Assembly: GCA_045579705.1 (NCBI GenBank)
Contig: JAZNMP010000013.1
Location: 1 to 46,683, forward strand
Reading direction: 5' to 3'
Length of the DNA stretch: 46,683 bases
Source of the DNA: Lachnocurva sp045579705
Lineage (GTDB): Bacteria; Bacillota; Clostridia; Lachnospirales; Lachnospiraceae
This document shows positions 16,790-25,862 of this stretch, one piece after another. A model generated the notes under the pieces. It made no database searches. It was not told the origin of the DNA and saw only the letters and a list, made by a program, of their open reading frames with translations. Made by a program: the position numbers and the translations under genes. Position 1 is the stretch's first letter. Each line of letters opens with the position of its first letter.

Positions 16790-17485
16790 TTAAACTCTAT
16801 AATACTTTTTCTTCTGCTGCTCCTTCATATTCACATACAAATCGTAGAGCGCAGATCCCGTCTTTCCGAGAGGCGGGTGCTCCGAATCCTCCACAGAAAG
16901 CAGGTATTTGTCATAGCAATTTATAATCTTCGTGCCGGTCTCGTGCATGGTCTCGCGCTCGAAACTTCCCGGATTATAATTTGCATGAACATGTCCATGC
17001 AGCATATATTTAGGGTGCCATTTTTCAATCAGCTGGTTGAAACACTTAAACCCCTGATGTGGCAAATCCTCTAAGTCACCATGACCTGCTGCCGGCGCAT
17101 GAGTAACCAGGATGTCGAAACCGTTTCGAAGAGTGATCGCCGAATTCATCTTTCGAATCTTTCGCGCCATCTCACCCTCTGTATACATATTAGGGCCATC
17201 ATGATATTTCATCGAGCCACCTAGCCCCATAATACGAAGCCCCTTAAAATCGTAAATCTTACCATCGATATTCTCACAACCGAGTGGCGGCTTACGGTCA
17301 TAGGCCGCATCGTGGTTCCCTGGCACATACAACAGAGGCTTATTCGCCATCGTCACCAAATACTGCAAATAATCCGAATTCAAATCGCCACAGGAGATGA
17401 TGAGGTCGACATCTTCCATCTTCTCCGGTGTGTAATAATCCCATAATCCTTTATTTTCAACATCAGCTATACATAATATATTCAC
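16790..17485 (-). CDS. calcineurin-like metallophosphoesterase
   Basis: 231-residue phosphoesterase with the two-metal motifs in order: an early D (CIADVENKG), SCGDLNSDY, VPGNHDAAYD, VTHAPAAGHGD and HGHVHANYN. The missing H of the usual DxH first motif (here ADVEN) is noted and may change metal binding. Substrate unknown; YfcE/Icc-like relatives act on phosphodiesters. Start is GTG at 17485 with AAGGGGA before it. It sits 31 bases after the BMP-like gene, so co-transcription is likely. Confidence 0.88.
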   Translation of the reverse strand: MNILCIADVENKGLWDYYTPEKMEDVDLIISCGDLNSDYLQYLVTMANKPLLYVPGNHDAAYDRKPPLGCENIDGKIYDFKGLRIMGLGGSMKYHDGPNMYTEGEMARKIRKMNSAITLRNGFDILVTHAPAAGHGDLEDLPHQGFKCFNQLIEKWHPKYMLHGHVHANYNPGSFERETMHETGTKIINCYDKYLLSVEDSEHPPLGKTGSALYDLYVNMKEQQKKKYYRV

Positions 17486-17516
17486 GATATTCCCCTTACC
17501 TTTATGAAAAAAACAA

Positions 17517-19436
17517 CTAGTAGATTAAACCGCTTACATTGATAATCTCAATCGCCTCATCTTTTAATTCCGCCTTTGTCGGGAAGCGACCGATGATATT
17601 GTCATTCAACCAATCCATCGTAACGATTTCCTCGTAAGTGAGCGAAGGATCACCTTCGACTTTGATAACACGATCCTGCGAATGAAGTTCCCCATCAAAT
17701 GGATTCAATAATCCATTTACGAGAACGCTTCTCAGCGATTCTACTTCCTTTCTCGAATAGTACGAAAGCTTGTCCGACAGGATGACATCGATAGCACCGG
17801 ATGCCATGCCGAGGTAATAATTCGTCGCCTTGTCCTTATCAACTGACAAATCTTCCCAATCCGCCTCGATGATAGACGCGATAATCTTGTGGTAGAATTT
17901 GCCCCAGTCCCAAACCGGGAGTGCCAGATTCTGGATGCCACCATCCTCTAACAATCTAAACAAACCGTACTCACGCGAAGGTTCTTTCGGCATAGAGAAT
18001 TCAGGTCCCATTATGAGGTCTATGCCCTCCTCCTGAAATTCTTTCTTCCAATCCACATCGCGCATAGACGACCACTTCAAGACCACCTTCACTTCAGGAT
18101 TTATTAGAGCTGCACCTATCGCAAAAGCATTGATTTCCGCAGCCTGTCCGTATATCGGGTATGATGCCAGATAGCCTATATTTTTTCCATGAGACTGAGA
18201 CGCTGCCAATGCTCCCAGCAAGAACTTCGCCTCATACATCCTGCCATAGTAAGTACGCACATTTGTCGATGTCAAATTTATCGAGCAGTTCATAAATTTT
18301 ACCTTCGGAAAATGAAGTGCGCACCTCATAGTCTCCGGCATATGTTTTGGCGAAAGTGTAAAGCAGATGTCCGCGCCCCATTCGACTGCATTGTCGATGG
18401 ATTCCTTCAATTTCTCATCCGTTTCACAGTCGCAGTAAACCTGGGATACTACCGCACCTTTGTAACTCTCTTCGACATAGTTTCGTCCAAGCTCATGGGC
18501 ATAGAGCCACGCGGATGTCGCCGGGTCTCTCTCATAGAAGAATGCGGCCTTCAGCGGTTTCTCCTCAGTGTAGTTACTTACCACTGCTGAAAAAAGCTTC
18601 TTTATATTATTCTTGCTCTGAATCTCTACATTTTCATCGACGACAGCTATGTTATCGTCGTTTTCATTCAGCAGAATCTCGTTCCAGATTTTTCCGATAC
18701 GACGAGTCAGAACCTGAGTGCTGATTTCCTTTATAGAAAGGATAGGATAGACCTGCGCATAGACTAAGAGCGCATCGCCTACAGACAGATTCAGTCTGCC
18801 TTTAGACACGTGCAGATAAGTTCTCTCGAATAGCTGAAAAACAGTACGAAGTGACTTCACATCTTCCTCTGACCATGGAGTCTCGAGATTAAGCCCCATC
18901 GCCTCGGCTATCTTTCGATATCCGTTTGTCGCGCTCACTTCTATCTCGTAAAGCGGGCAGACACGATAGAAATCCAGGAACTGCTGATACTGGTTATAAG
19001 TATCCGTGTCCTCTTTCCTCGGAACGATTCTGGTTACATTTGCGAGAATAGTCGGCGCATGCACATACTTGGAAACGGATACACGCTTGTTTCCTTCCTG
19101 AACATAGAATCGATGCATGTATTCGTAAACTTTTATAGCGTCGCGAATGCCTTCGTCTACCTGGGCGAGATAGAGACCTTGCCACTTTCTGGCGAACTCT
19201 GTATCAGGCTCAAGTAACGGCATGAAGTCTCTGGAAAAAGCATTTGTTCTCCCAGCTGTCTTCGTGCCGACCACGAATTCCATCGGAATTTCCATCAGTC
19301 CTACCGGAAATTCGCTGGAAGTATTATCCTTTAAAATCTCATCGAGAACCGGAAGATAAGGATAATCTCCCTTTGAAATCGCTTCTCTGTATTCTCTTTG
19401 ACCTGTTTTTCTGGCCTTAATATAATCTTCCTGCAT
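17517..19436 (-). CDS. cytosolic BMP-type binding domain fused to a ParB/sulfiredoxin-like domain
   Basis: 639 residues without a signal peptide or lipobox. The first 125 or so residues resemble a ParB/sulfiredoxin-type fold, with the hallmark EGNKRVSVSKY. A helical middle part (about 130-275) follows. From about 290 (LKAAFFYERDPATSAWLYAHE) to 560 the chain resembles the basic membrane protein/Med family of nucleoside-binding proteins (KFMNCSINLTS, GRMYEAKFLLGALAAS, IGYLASYPIYG). These are normally secreted lipoproteins, so a cytosolic copy suggests a sensor or regulator; this is inference. It lies 26 bases downstream of aroF and upstream of the phosphoesterase. Confidence 0.8.
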   Translation of the reverse strand: MQEDYIKARKTGQREYREAISKGDYPYLPVLDEILKDNTSSEFPVGLMEIPMEFVVGTKTAGRTNAFSRDFMPLLEPDTEFARKWQGLYLAQVDEGIRDAIKVYEYMHRFYVQEGNKRVSVSKYVHAPTILANVTRIVPRKEDTDTYNQYQQFLDFYRVCPLYEIEVSATNGYRKIAEAMGLNLETPWSEEDVKSLRTVFQLFERTYLHVSKGRLNLSVGDALLVYAQVYPILSIKEISTQVLTRRIGKIWNEILLNENDDNIAVVDENVEIQSKNNIKKLFSAVVSNYTEEKPLKAAFFYERDPATSAWLYAHELGRNYVEESYKGAVVSQVYCDCETDEKLKESIDNAVEWGADICFTLSPKHMPETMRCALHFPKVKFMNCSINLTSTNVRTYYGRMYEAKFLLGALAASQSHGKNIGYLASYPIYGQAAEINAFAIGAALINPEVKVVLKWSSMRDVDWKKEFQEEGIDLIMGPEFSMPKEPSREYGLFRLLEDGGIQNLALPVWDWGKFYHKIIASIIEADWEDLSVDKDKATNYYLGMASGAIDVILSDKLSYYSRKEVESLRSVLVNGLLNPFDGELHSQDRVIKVEGDPSLTYEEIVTMDWLNDNIIGRFPTKAELKDEAIEIINVSGLIY

Positions 19437-19462
19437 AATTTAGCTCCAATAATCTATAACTA

Positions 19463-20503
19463 TCAGTCTATAATCTCATACAGTTTGTGAACCAATTCCA
19501 CTGTTTTGTCCCAACCGAGACATGGGTCTGTGATCGAACAACCGAATTTATCTCCTCCGACTTCCTGTTTTCCATCTTCGAGATAACTCTCAATCATGAG
19601 ACCTTTCACCAGGCCATGAATCTCTTCAGAAGTATTTCTGGAATGGATTACATCTCTCGCAATTCGAATCTGCTGCAAGTAATCTTTGTTCGAATTAGAG
19701 TGATTACAATCTACGATAACCGCCGGATTCTTTAGATCCGGACGCTCCTGGTACAGATTGTATGTATTTATAAGTCCTTCGTAGTGGTAGTTAGGATGAT
19801 TGATACCGTATTTATCGATGTAACCACGCAAGATAGCCAGTGAATACTCATTTCCAGTAGTTACAACTTCCCAGCCACGATATATAAATCTCTGTGGAGC
19901 CTGTGATGCTTCAATAGCATTCATCATAACTGTGAGATCTCCACCAGTCGGATTCTTCATTCCACATGGTATTCCTACTCCGCTCGCTGTCAGTCTGTGC
20001 TGCTGATCCTCTACAGATCTGGCTCCAACTGATACGAAGCTAAGCAAATCTGATAGATATCTGTGATACTCCGGATAAAGCATCTCCTCTGCAGCAGTCA
20101 TTCCGCTTTCCTTTACTACTCTCGTATGCATCCTACGGGAAGCGATGATTCCTGCAAACATATCCTCAGGTTCTGTAGGATCTGGCTGGTGAACCATTCC
20201 TTTATAACCACGTCCATTTGTACGAGGCTTGTTCGTATAAACCCTCGGAATAAACAGAAGCTTGTCCTTTACTTCCTCCTGTAATGCCCCGAGGCGCTTT
20301 GTATATTCGATGACCGCCTCTTCGTTGTCTGCAGAACAAGGTCCTATAATCAGGATAAACCTGTCATCCTCGCCTGACAGAATCGCACGAATTTCGGCGT
20401 CTCTTCGTTCTTTAATCTGTTTAATCTCCTCATCAGTAGGATACATCTCCTTTACTTCCTGTGGTGTAGGAAGCTTTCTGAGGAAATCCATCTGCATTTC
20501 CAT
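19463..20503 (-). CDS. 3-deoxy-7-phosphoheptulonate (DAHP) synthase, class I
   Basis: 346 residues; the first step of aromatic amino acid synthesis, condensing PEP and erythrose-4-phosphate. Family motifs are FILIIGPCSADNEEAV, IPRVYTNKPRTNGRGYKG, SVGARSVEDQQHR, GIPCGMKNPTGGDL, VIVDCNHSNSNK and the C-terminal GCSITDPCLGWDKT. It has the length and N-terminal extension of AroF/G/H enzymes that are feedback-inhibited, but which amino acid inhibits it cannot be told. Start ATG at 20503 with GTGAGG upstream. Likely first gene of the run to 13794. Confidence 0.95.
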   Translation of the reverse strand: MEMQMDFLRKLPTPQEVKEMYPTDEEIKQIKERRDAEIRAILSGEDDRFILIIGPCSADNEEAVIEYTKRLGALQEEVKDKLLFIPRVYTNKPRTNGRGYKGMVHQPDPTEPEDMFAGIIASRRMHTRVVKESGMTAAEEMLYPEYHRYLSDLLSFVSVGARSVEDQQHRLTASGVGIPCGMKNPTGGDLTVMMNAIEASQAPQRFIYRGWEVVTTGNEYSLAILRGYIDKYGINHPNYHYEGLINTYNLYQERPDLKNPAVIVDCNHSNSNKDYLQQIRIARDVIHSRNTSEEIHGLVKGLMIESYLEDGKQEVGGDKFGCSITDPCLGWDKTVELVHKLYEIID

Positions 20504-20538
20504 TATTTTTTTGCCTCACTATTATCATCTACATAAAT

Positions 20539-20566
20539 ATAAGTGCATCAAAAATGATGCACTTAT
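20539..20566. terminator. symmetrical hairpin between the opp operon end and aroF-like gene
   Basis: A perfect 12-bp stem (20539-20550 with 20555-20566) with a four-A loop. The U-run is weak on either strand, so it may be a terminator for the opp operon or a message-stabilising hairpin. Confidence 0.55.
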
Positions 20567-20578
20567 ACTATAAACGAT

Positions 20579-20899
20579 TTATTTAGTTAAAAAAAGTAAA
20601 AGAATAATTACGGAAATTAAACCAACTACATATACAGACCCAATCAAAAGTGAAGCTTTAAGCACACCGAGGATATACCATCTGGTTTCTTCCTTCGAAA
20701 GACTTATCGGCTCCGGATTAGAACTCTGATATGTCATATCTACCGGTTCTTCAGTTTTAAACTTTGGTCGCTTCCAATCGCCAATGGGTTTAAACCCAAA
20801 GAGTGAAGGTCTCTCAATCGCGCTCATATCTGAAACTACGAAATCGTCTTCATCATCTTCCTTTTGATTAGTGTATCCATATGAGTTGTATTTATTCAT
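20579..20899 (-). CDS. small membrane protein at the end of the opp operon, unknown function
   Basis: 106 residues. A polar, acidic N-terminal part (EDDEDDF) is followed by a hydrophobic C-terminal stretch of about 30 residues (YILGVLKASLLIGSVYVVGLISVIILLLFL) that gives one long or two short membrane helices, so the bulk should face the cytoplasm or surface. Its ATG overlaps the last eight bases of oppF, which indicates translational coupling and membership of the opp operon. No family recognised. Confidence 0.75.
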   Translation of the reverse strand: MNKYNSYGYTNQKEDDEDDFVVSDMSAIERPSLFGFKPIGDWKRPKFKTEEPVDMTYQSSNPEPISLSKEETRWYILGVLKASLLIGSVYVVGLISVIILLLFLTK

Positions 20900-21908
20900 T
20901 GCTATCTACTTTCTTTCCCTGATCTTTGTAAAGGTGGCAGGCTACCTTGTGTCCCGGTTCGATTTCTCTAACCTCAGGAGTCTCTGTCTTGCAGCATTCC
21001 ATGCACTTAGGACATCTAGTATGGAACTTGCATCCCTTTGGAGGGTTTGCAGGTGAAGGAATAGATCCTTCGAGAACGATTCTCTCCATCTTTGCCTTTG
21101 GATCTGGAGTAGGTACTGCAGATAGAAGAGCCTGTGTATATGGATGGAGTGGATTCTTGAAGATGTCTTCTGTCTTACCAAACTCAACCATAGTACCGAG
21201 GTACATAACACCTACTGTATCAGAGATATGCTCAACTACTGAAAGGTCATGTGAGATAAAGAGATATGTAAGATTTCTCTTCTCCTGAAGTTCCTTTAGC
21301 AGGTTGATAATCTGTGCCTGGATAGAAACATCGAGGGCTGATACAGGCTCATCACAAACGATAAACTCTGGCTGAAGTGCAATCGCACGAGCGATACAGA
21401 TTCTCTGTCTCTGTCCACCTGAGAACTCATGTGGATATCTTTCCTTCTGGAATGACTGAAGTCCACATTCGTCCATAATCTTTTCTACATATTCATCATA
21501 TTCAGCTGGAGGAACAATCTTGTGCTCTCTAACAGCTTCTCCGATGATTTCTCCTACAGGCATTCTAGGCTGGAGTGAAGCAAAAGGATCCTGGAAGATG
21601 ATCTGCATCTCAGTTCTTTTTTCATTCATCTCTTTGTTAGAGAAATCGTATACTTCCTGTCCGTTAAAGAGAATCTGTCCATCTGTCTTCTCTCCTTCGA
21701 GACGTAGAAGTGTACGTCCTGTAGTAGACTTACCACAACCGGACTCTCCTACGAGGCCCATTGTAGTACCACGTTCGATGTTAAATGAAATTCCATCTAC
21801 CGCCTTAACATGTCCGATTACACGTGAGAAGAAACCACCTTTAATCGGATAATATTTCTTTAGGTTCTTAACCTCAAGGATGTAGTCTTTTTCCTGATTT
21901 GTCGACAT
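20892..21908 (-). CDS. oppF: oligopeptide ABC transporter ATP-binding protein OppF
   Basis: 338-residue ABC ATPase. Walker A GLVGESGCGKSTTGRTLLRL, Q-loop FQDPFASLQPRM, signature FSGGQRQRICIARAI, Walker B VCDEPVSALDVS and H-loop SHDLSVV are all intact. The C-terminal oligopeptide-type domain has a cysteine-rich patch (CKFHTRCPKCMECC), as in related Opp/Dpp ATPases that bind an iron-sulfur cluster. It overlaps oppD by one base (TAATG), giving translational coupling. Confidence 0.95.
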   Translation of the reverse strand: MSTNQEKDYILEVKNLKKYYPIKGGFFSRVIGHVKAVDGISFNIERGTTMGLVGESGCGKSTTGRTLLRLEGEKTDGQILFNGQEVYDFSNKEMNEKRTEMQIIFQDPFASLQPRMPVGEIIGEAVREHKIVPPAEYDEYVEKIMDECGLQSFQKERYPHEFSGGQRQRICIARAIALQPEFIVCDEPVSALDVSIQAQIINLLKELQEKRNLTYLFISHDLSVVEHISDTVGVMYLGTMVEFGKTEDIFKNPLHPYTQALLSAVPTPDPKAKMERIVLEGSIPSPANPPKGCKFHTRCPKCMECCKTETPEVREIEPGHKVACHLYKDQGKKVDSNE

Positions 21909-23080
21909 TACTCTTCTACTCCTTTCGTGTTATCTAAAACTGTGCCTTCGTCATAGTATCTATAACAAGATACGAAATGAGTATCAGAAAGCTTAACCAT
22001 GCATGGATAAGCGCCATCACATTTATCTACGCATTTATCACATCTGTCTTTGAAGTAGCAGTAGTTTGGCATATTAATAGGGTTTGGAACCTTACCTGGA
22101 ATAGAATAGAGCTTGTCTACTTTTTTTCCGACTACTGGCTTTGAAGCCATAAGGCCAAGTGTGTATGGATGAGATGGGTGATAGAAGATATCTTCTGCTG
22201 TACCTTTCTCGATTACACGTCCGGCATACATAACTACTACATAATCTGCCATCTCAGCGATAACACCGAGGTCATGTGTGATGAACATGATAGATGCATT
22301 GATCTTGTCCTTCAAATTACGAAGCAAGTCGAGGATCTGTGCCTGAATAGTAACGTCAAGCGCTGTTGTAGGCTCATCTGCGATGATCATCTTAGGATTG
22401 CAAGCGAGCGCCATAGCGATCATAACACGCTGTCTCATACCACCTGAGAGCTCATGTGGATACATCTTGTAAACACCTTTTGAATTCGCGATACCAACCA
22501 TCTCGAGCAATTCGATAGAACGGTTCTTAATATCCTCTTCTGTCTTTCCTTCACCATCGTGAAGTTCTATTACTTCGTTAAGCTGCTCTCCGATTCTAAA
22601 GATCGGATTAAGAGCAGTCATAGGTTCCTGGAAGATCATAGAAACTTCGTTTCCTCTAAGTTTCTCCATAACTTCATCAGGAGCTTTAGTTACATCGATG
22701 ACTTTGTCACCGAGATTTAATCTGATAGAACCACCAACCGTCTGGCCCTGTGGTCTCTGAACGAGTCTCATGAGTGAAAGTGAAGTAACTGACTTACCAC
22801 AACCTGACTCACCTACGACTCCGACAGTCTTTCCCTTTGGGATATCGAAAGAAACACCATCTACTGACTTAACTGTACCCGCATCAGTAAAGAAATAAGT
22901 CTGTAGGTTATCAAACTCTACTTCGTTATTAGGATCTCGCATCTCTGTGAGGTACTCTTCCTCTGGTACATTCTTTCTCTTATTTTTCTTCTCTATTTCA
23001 CTAGTAATCTTTCTGTTTCTCTTTGAAATCGCACGAATCTCTTTAGCAGAAAGATATCCATCTGTATTCTTCTTTGCCAT
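21908..23080 (-). CDS. oppD: oligopeptide ABC transporter ATP-binding protein OppD
   Basis: 390 residues. About 55 charged residues precede the ABC domain (LSAKEIRAISKRNRK), a longer lead than usual. Then come Walker A GVVGESGCGKSVTSLSLMRL, FQEPMTALNPIF, signature LSGGMRQRVMIAMALA, Walker B IIADEPTTALDVT and THDLGV. The C-terminal domain has the cysteine cluster CYFKDRCDKCVDKC and further Cys, a likely metal or Fe-S site by family knowledge. It pairs with OppF to energise peptide uptake. Confidence 0.95.
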   Translation of the reverse strand: MAKKNTDGYLSAKEIRAISKRNRKITSEIEKKNKRKNVPEEEYLTEMRDPNNEVEFDNLQTYFFTDAGTVKSVDGVSFDIPKGKTVGVVGESGCGKSVTSLSLMRLVQRPQGQTVGGSIRLNLGDKVIDVTKAPDEVMEKLRGNEVSMIFQEPMTALNPIFRIGEQLNEVIELHDGEGKTEEDIKNRSIELLEMVGIANSKGVYKMYPHELSGGMRQRVMIAMALACNPKMIIADEPTTALDVTIQAQILDLLRNLKDKINASIMFITHDLGVIAEMADYVVVMYAGRVIEKGTAEDIFYHPSHPYTLGLMASKPVVGKKVDKLYSIPGKVPNPINMPNYCYFKDRCDKCVDKCDGAYPCMVKLSDTHFVSCYRYYDEGTVLDNTKGVEE

Positions 23081-23098
23081 GAATCTCTCTCCCTCTAA

Positions 23099-24682
23099 TT
23101 AACGCTTCATTCTAGGATCGAATGCATCTCTAAGTCCGTCACCAACCAAGTTGAACGCTACTACTGTTAGAAGCAGGAGAACACCAGCTGGAATCCATAA
23201 GAACAAATAATTTGTAAGGACAAATGTATCCTGTACACCATTTATGATATTTCCCCAAGAAGCAAATGGGAACTTAACACCAAGTCCTAAGTATGAAAGT
23301 GTAGCTTCTGTGATAATAGTTCCTCCGAGACCCATAGTCATAGAAACGATAAGCTGTGGAACTACATTTGGTACGAGGTGCCTGAAGATACGACGTTTTA
23401 CAGAAAGTCCTGTAGCTTCAGTAGCAACCATAAATTCCTGTTCTCTAAAGAGTAGAATCTGTCCACGTACGAGTCGAGCCATAGTAGGCCATCCTAAGAA
23501 TCCGAGGATGAGCATCAAATAAACCATTCTCATCATAGGTGAAACATGTAATGCATCCATTACCGCACCGAGGATGATGATGAGTGGCATAGACGGAATA
23601 CAGTAGAATACATCTACGATTCTCATGATAAGGTTATCTACTTTTCCGCCAAAATAACCAGAAATACCACCGAGTGTAACACCGATAGCTGCCGCAATAA
23701 ACTCTACGATGAAACCGATAATCAGAGAAACTCGACCACCATACATAAGTCTGGTAAGTAGATCCATTCCGTACTGATCAGTTCCAACCCAGTGTTTCTT
23801 TGATGGATGTGAGTAAGTATCGTACTTTCTAACTACCGCTGAAGAAACGATTGAATATACTTCCTTATCAGCCTCGAAAGAGATTACAAATTTAGTATCT
23901 TTGCCTTTATGATCTTTAGCTCTAAAGTCTTCTGCATCATCTTTGATTGCATCTGCAAGTTTTGCTCTGAAGTCTTTTGAAAGCTTAACACCATTGTTTG
24001 CAGGCTTAACGATGAATGTAGAAATAGTACCTACAGTTTTATTATTAGATGTAACTACTCCGTCTTCATCTACAGAGTAATCTTTTCCACCTGCGGAAAA
24101 AGTCTTCTCTCCATTTGAAACTGCCTTAACAGCGGCATAGTTTGTATCAAAGTCAAAAGTAGCTTTGCCTTCCGTATCTGTAAGGATAGTTTTGTAAGCA
24201 ATACCTACTACCTGTCCGTTTACAGATGCTGAATAGAAGTTATTTCCTTCTTTTGTAAGTGTAAAGTTTGTAGAACCTGATTTAAAGCTAGCTGCTTCAT
24301 CGAGGATAGCTACGATCATATCTGCCTTTGCACCAGAAGTAAAAACTGCTGGGTCCTTAGACATAAACTGGTAATCTTTATTCTTTTTTGCGCTAGCGTA
24401 ATCCTTTGTTACTTTCTCGTTTCTGTAGAAGAGCTGATCCTGTGAGTAAGGTGAAATGATTCCACCTACAAATGAAAACAGGAAGATGATAATCAAAATA
24501 ATAAGTCCTGCTACAGCTACTTTATTTCTGAAGAATCTACGACGAACGAGTGCTCCTGGAGAGAGCGATTTAACACGTCTGTCATCACCGATAGCGTACT
24601 CTTCGTTACGTTCTCTATTATCTTCTGCTTCCATTAAATTCTCTAATTCTTTAACGTTTTCGTTGTTTTCTATACGCGACAT
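23099..24682 (-). CDS. oppC: oligopeptide ABC transporter permease OppC with large extracytoplasmic insert
   Basis: 527 residues against about 300 for usual OppC. The N-terminus and first membrane helix (AVAGLIILIIIFLFSFVGGI, about 56-75) are standard. Roughly residues 85-292, which lie outside the membrane in this topology, are an added domain with beta-rich sequence (FYSASVNGQVVGIAYKT, VFTSGAKADMI). The canonical chain resumes at KKHWVGTDQYGMDLLTRLMYGG and the EAA-type loop EATGLSVKRRIFRHLVPN. In the opp operon between oppB and oppD. Confidence 0.92.
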   Translation of the reverse strand: MSRIENNENVKELENLMEAEDNRERNEEYAIGDDRRVKSLSPGALVRRRFFRNKVAVAGLIILIIIFLFSFVGGIISPYSQDQLFYRNEKVTKDYASAKKNKDYQFMSKDPAVFTSGAKADMIVAILDEAASFKSGSTNFTLTKEGNNFYSASVNGQVVGIAYKTILTDTEGKATFDFDTNYAAVKAVSNGEKTFSAGGKDYSVDEDGVVTSNNKTVGTISTFIVKPANNGVKLSKDFRAKLADAIKDDAEDFRAKDHKGKDTKFVISFEADKEVYSIVSSAVVRKYDTYSHPSKKHWVGTDQYGMDLLTRLMYGGRVSLIIGFIVEFIAAAIGVTLGGISGYFGGKVDNLIMRIVDVFYCIPSMPLIIILGAVMDALHVSPMMRMVYLMLILGFLGWPTMARLVRGQILLFREQEFMVATEATGLSVKRRIFRHLVPNVVPQLIVSMTMGLGGTIITEATLSYLGLGVKFPFASWGNIINGVQDTFVLTNYLFLWIPAGVLLLLTVVAFNLVGDGLRDAFDPRMKR

Positions 24683-24699
24683 GTTTTTCCTCTCCTTTC

Positions 24700-25686
24700 C
24701 TATGAAACTCTTACACGAGGGTCAACAACCGCGTACAAGATGTCTGAAATCAAGTTTCCTGCCAAAGTTAAAACTGCCATAAATACCAGGTAGAACATAG
24801 AGAATGGGATATCTCCATTTACCATAGCATTATATGATGTCAATCCGATACCATTGATTCCAAAGAGCTGCTCTGTGATAAGCGCACCAGAGAAAAGTCC
24901 TGGAAGAGAACCACCGATAATAGTTACGAGTGGAATCAAAGTATTTCTAAATGCATGATGATAGATAACCTTTTTCTCTGAAAGTCCCTTTGCTCTAGCT
25001 GTACGGATATAATCCTGTCCGAGAACTTCGAGCATATTAGTACGTGTATATCTCATCAGTGAACCAATTTGTATAACTATCAAAACTAGAATAGGAAGAA
25101 CTAAATGGTATCCCTTATCTAATAGCTGACTCATCGTGCTAAGCTGCTCATAATTTCTACCAGTCAAACCATAGAGATCAAACCAGCCTAGCTTTACGCA
25201 AAACACAAGTTTCAGCAGTGATGCAAAAAAGAATGTAGGAAGTGACATACCTGCAATAGCTACGATAGAAATAATATAGTCAGACTTCTGATACTGATGT
25301 GTAGCTGCGATTACACCTAGAGGAATAGCGATGAGTATTTCAAAGATCATAGCTACTGCTCCCATGTAAACTGATACCCAAATAGTGTCATGGAATTTCT
25401 GTGTAACTGAAACAGTGTAGTACCATGAATCACCAAAATTTCCTCTAATGGCTCTACCTAGCCAGCTAAAGAAACCAGGGATAACACCTTTATTCATACC
25501 ATAAGTTGCTGACAGCTGTTCCATCCATTCTTCATAAGATTTTGAATTTGGCTGCTGAGATTTCTGTCTTGCTAATGATTCTACATAAGATGTTGGAAGA
25601 CATCTCATTAATAGATAGATTAGAAAAGATACTATAAATAGTATTACTATAGAAATTAGAATTCTTTTAACAATATATTTCCGCAT
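24700..25686 (-). CDS. oppB: oligopeptide ABC transporter permease OppB
   Basis: 328-residue inner-membrane permease of normal length. It opens with RKYIVKRILISIVILFIV, typical of OppB/DppB, and shows GNFGDSWYY, LPTFFFASLL, the cytoplasmic EAA loop (ARAKGLSEKKVIYHHAFRN) and GALITEQLFGINGIG. It forms the channel with OppC. GGAGGAAAAAGG ribosome site. A structured intercistronic region separates it from oppA. Confidence 0.95.
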   Translation of the reverse strand: MRKYIVKRILISIVILFIVSFLIYLLMRCLPTSYVESLARQKSQQPNSKSYEEWMEQLSATYGMNKGVIPGFFSWLGRAIRGNFGDSWYYTVSVTQKFHDTIWVSVYMGAVAMIFEILIAIPLGVIAATHQYQKSDYIISIVAIAGMSLPTFFFASLLKLVFCVKLGWFDLYGLTGRNYEQLSTMSQLLDKGYHLVLPILVLIVIQIGSLMRYTRTNMLEVLGQDYIRTARAKGLSEKKVIYHHAFRNTLIPLVTIIGGSLPGLFSGALITEQLFGINGIGLTSYNAMVNGDIPFSMFYLVFMAVLTLAGNLISDILYAVVDPRVRVS

Positions 25687-25714
25687 TAATCCTTTTTCCT
25701 CCCATAGAATTGTA

Positions 25715-25839
25715 CTGACTTAATGTCTGTCAATGTTGTAATAAAATTACATGGATAGGATGCAGGACGATACAACGTCCTGCATCCCCCATGTTTATGC
25801 AGTAAAACTGCCCCTTTGAAATGTATTGTATTAAGTCAG
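25715..25839. other. structured intercistronic region between oppA and oppB
   Basis: Nested inverted repeats: outer CTGACTTAAT (25715-25724) with ATTAAGTCAG (25830-25839), middle ACATGG (25749-25754) with CCATGT (25889 minus 100, that is 25789-25794), and a perfect 12-bp inner stem 25758-25769 with 25776-25787. A small hairpin lies at 25799-25811. On the minus strand no long U-run follows. It probably stabilises oppA message or limits read-through into oppB. Confidence 0.7.
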
Positions 25840-25862
25840 CACCACGAGGTGGGCCTCCTCAA

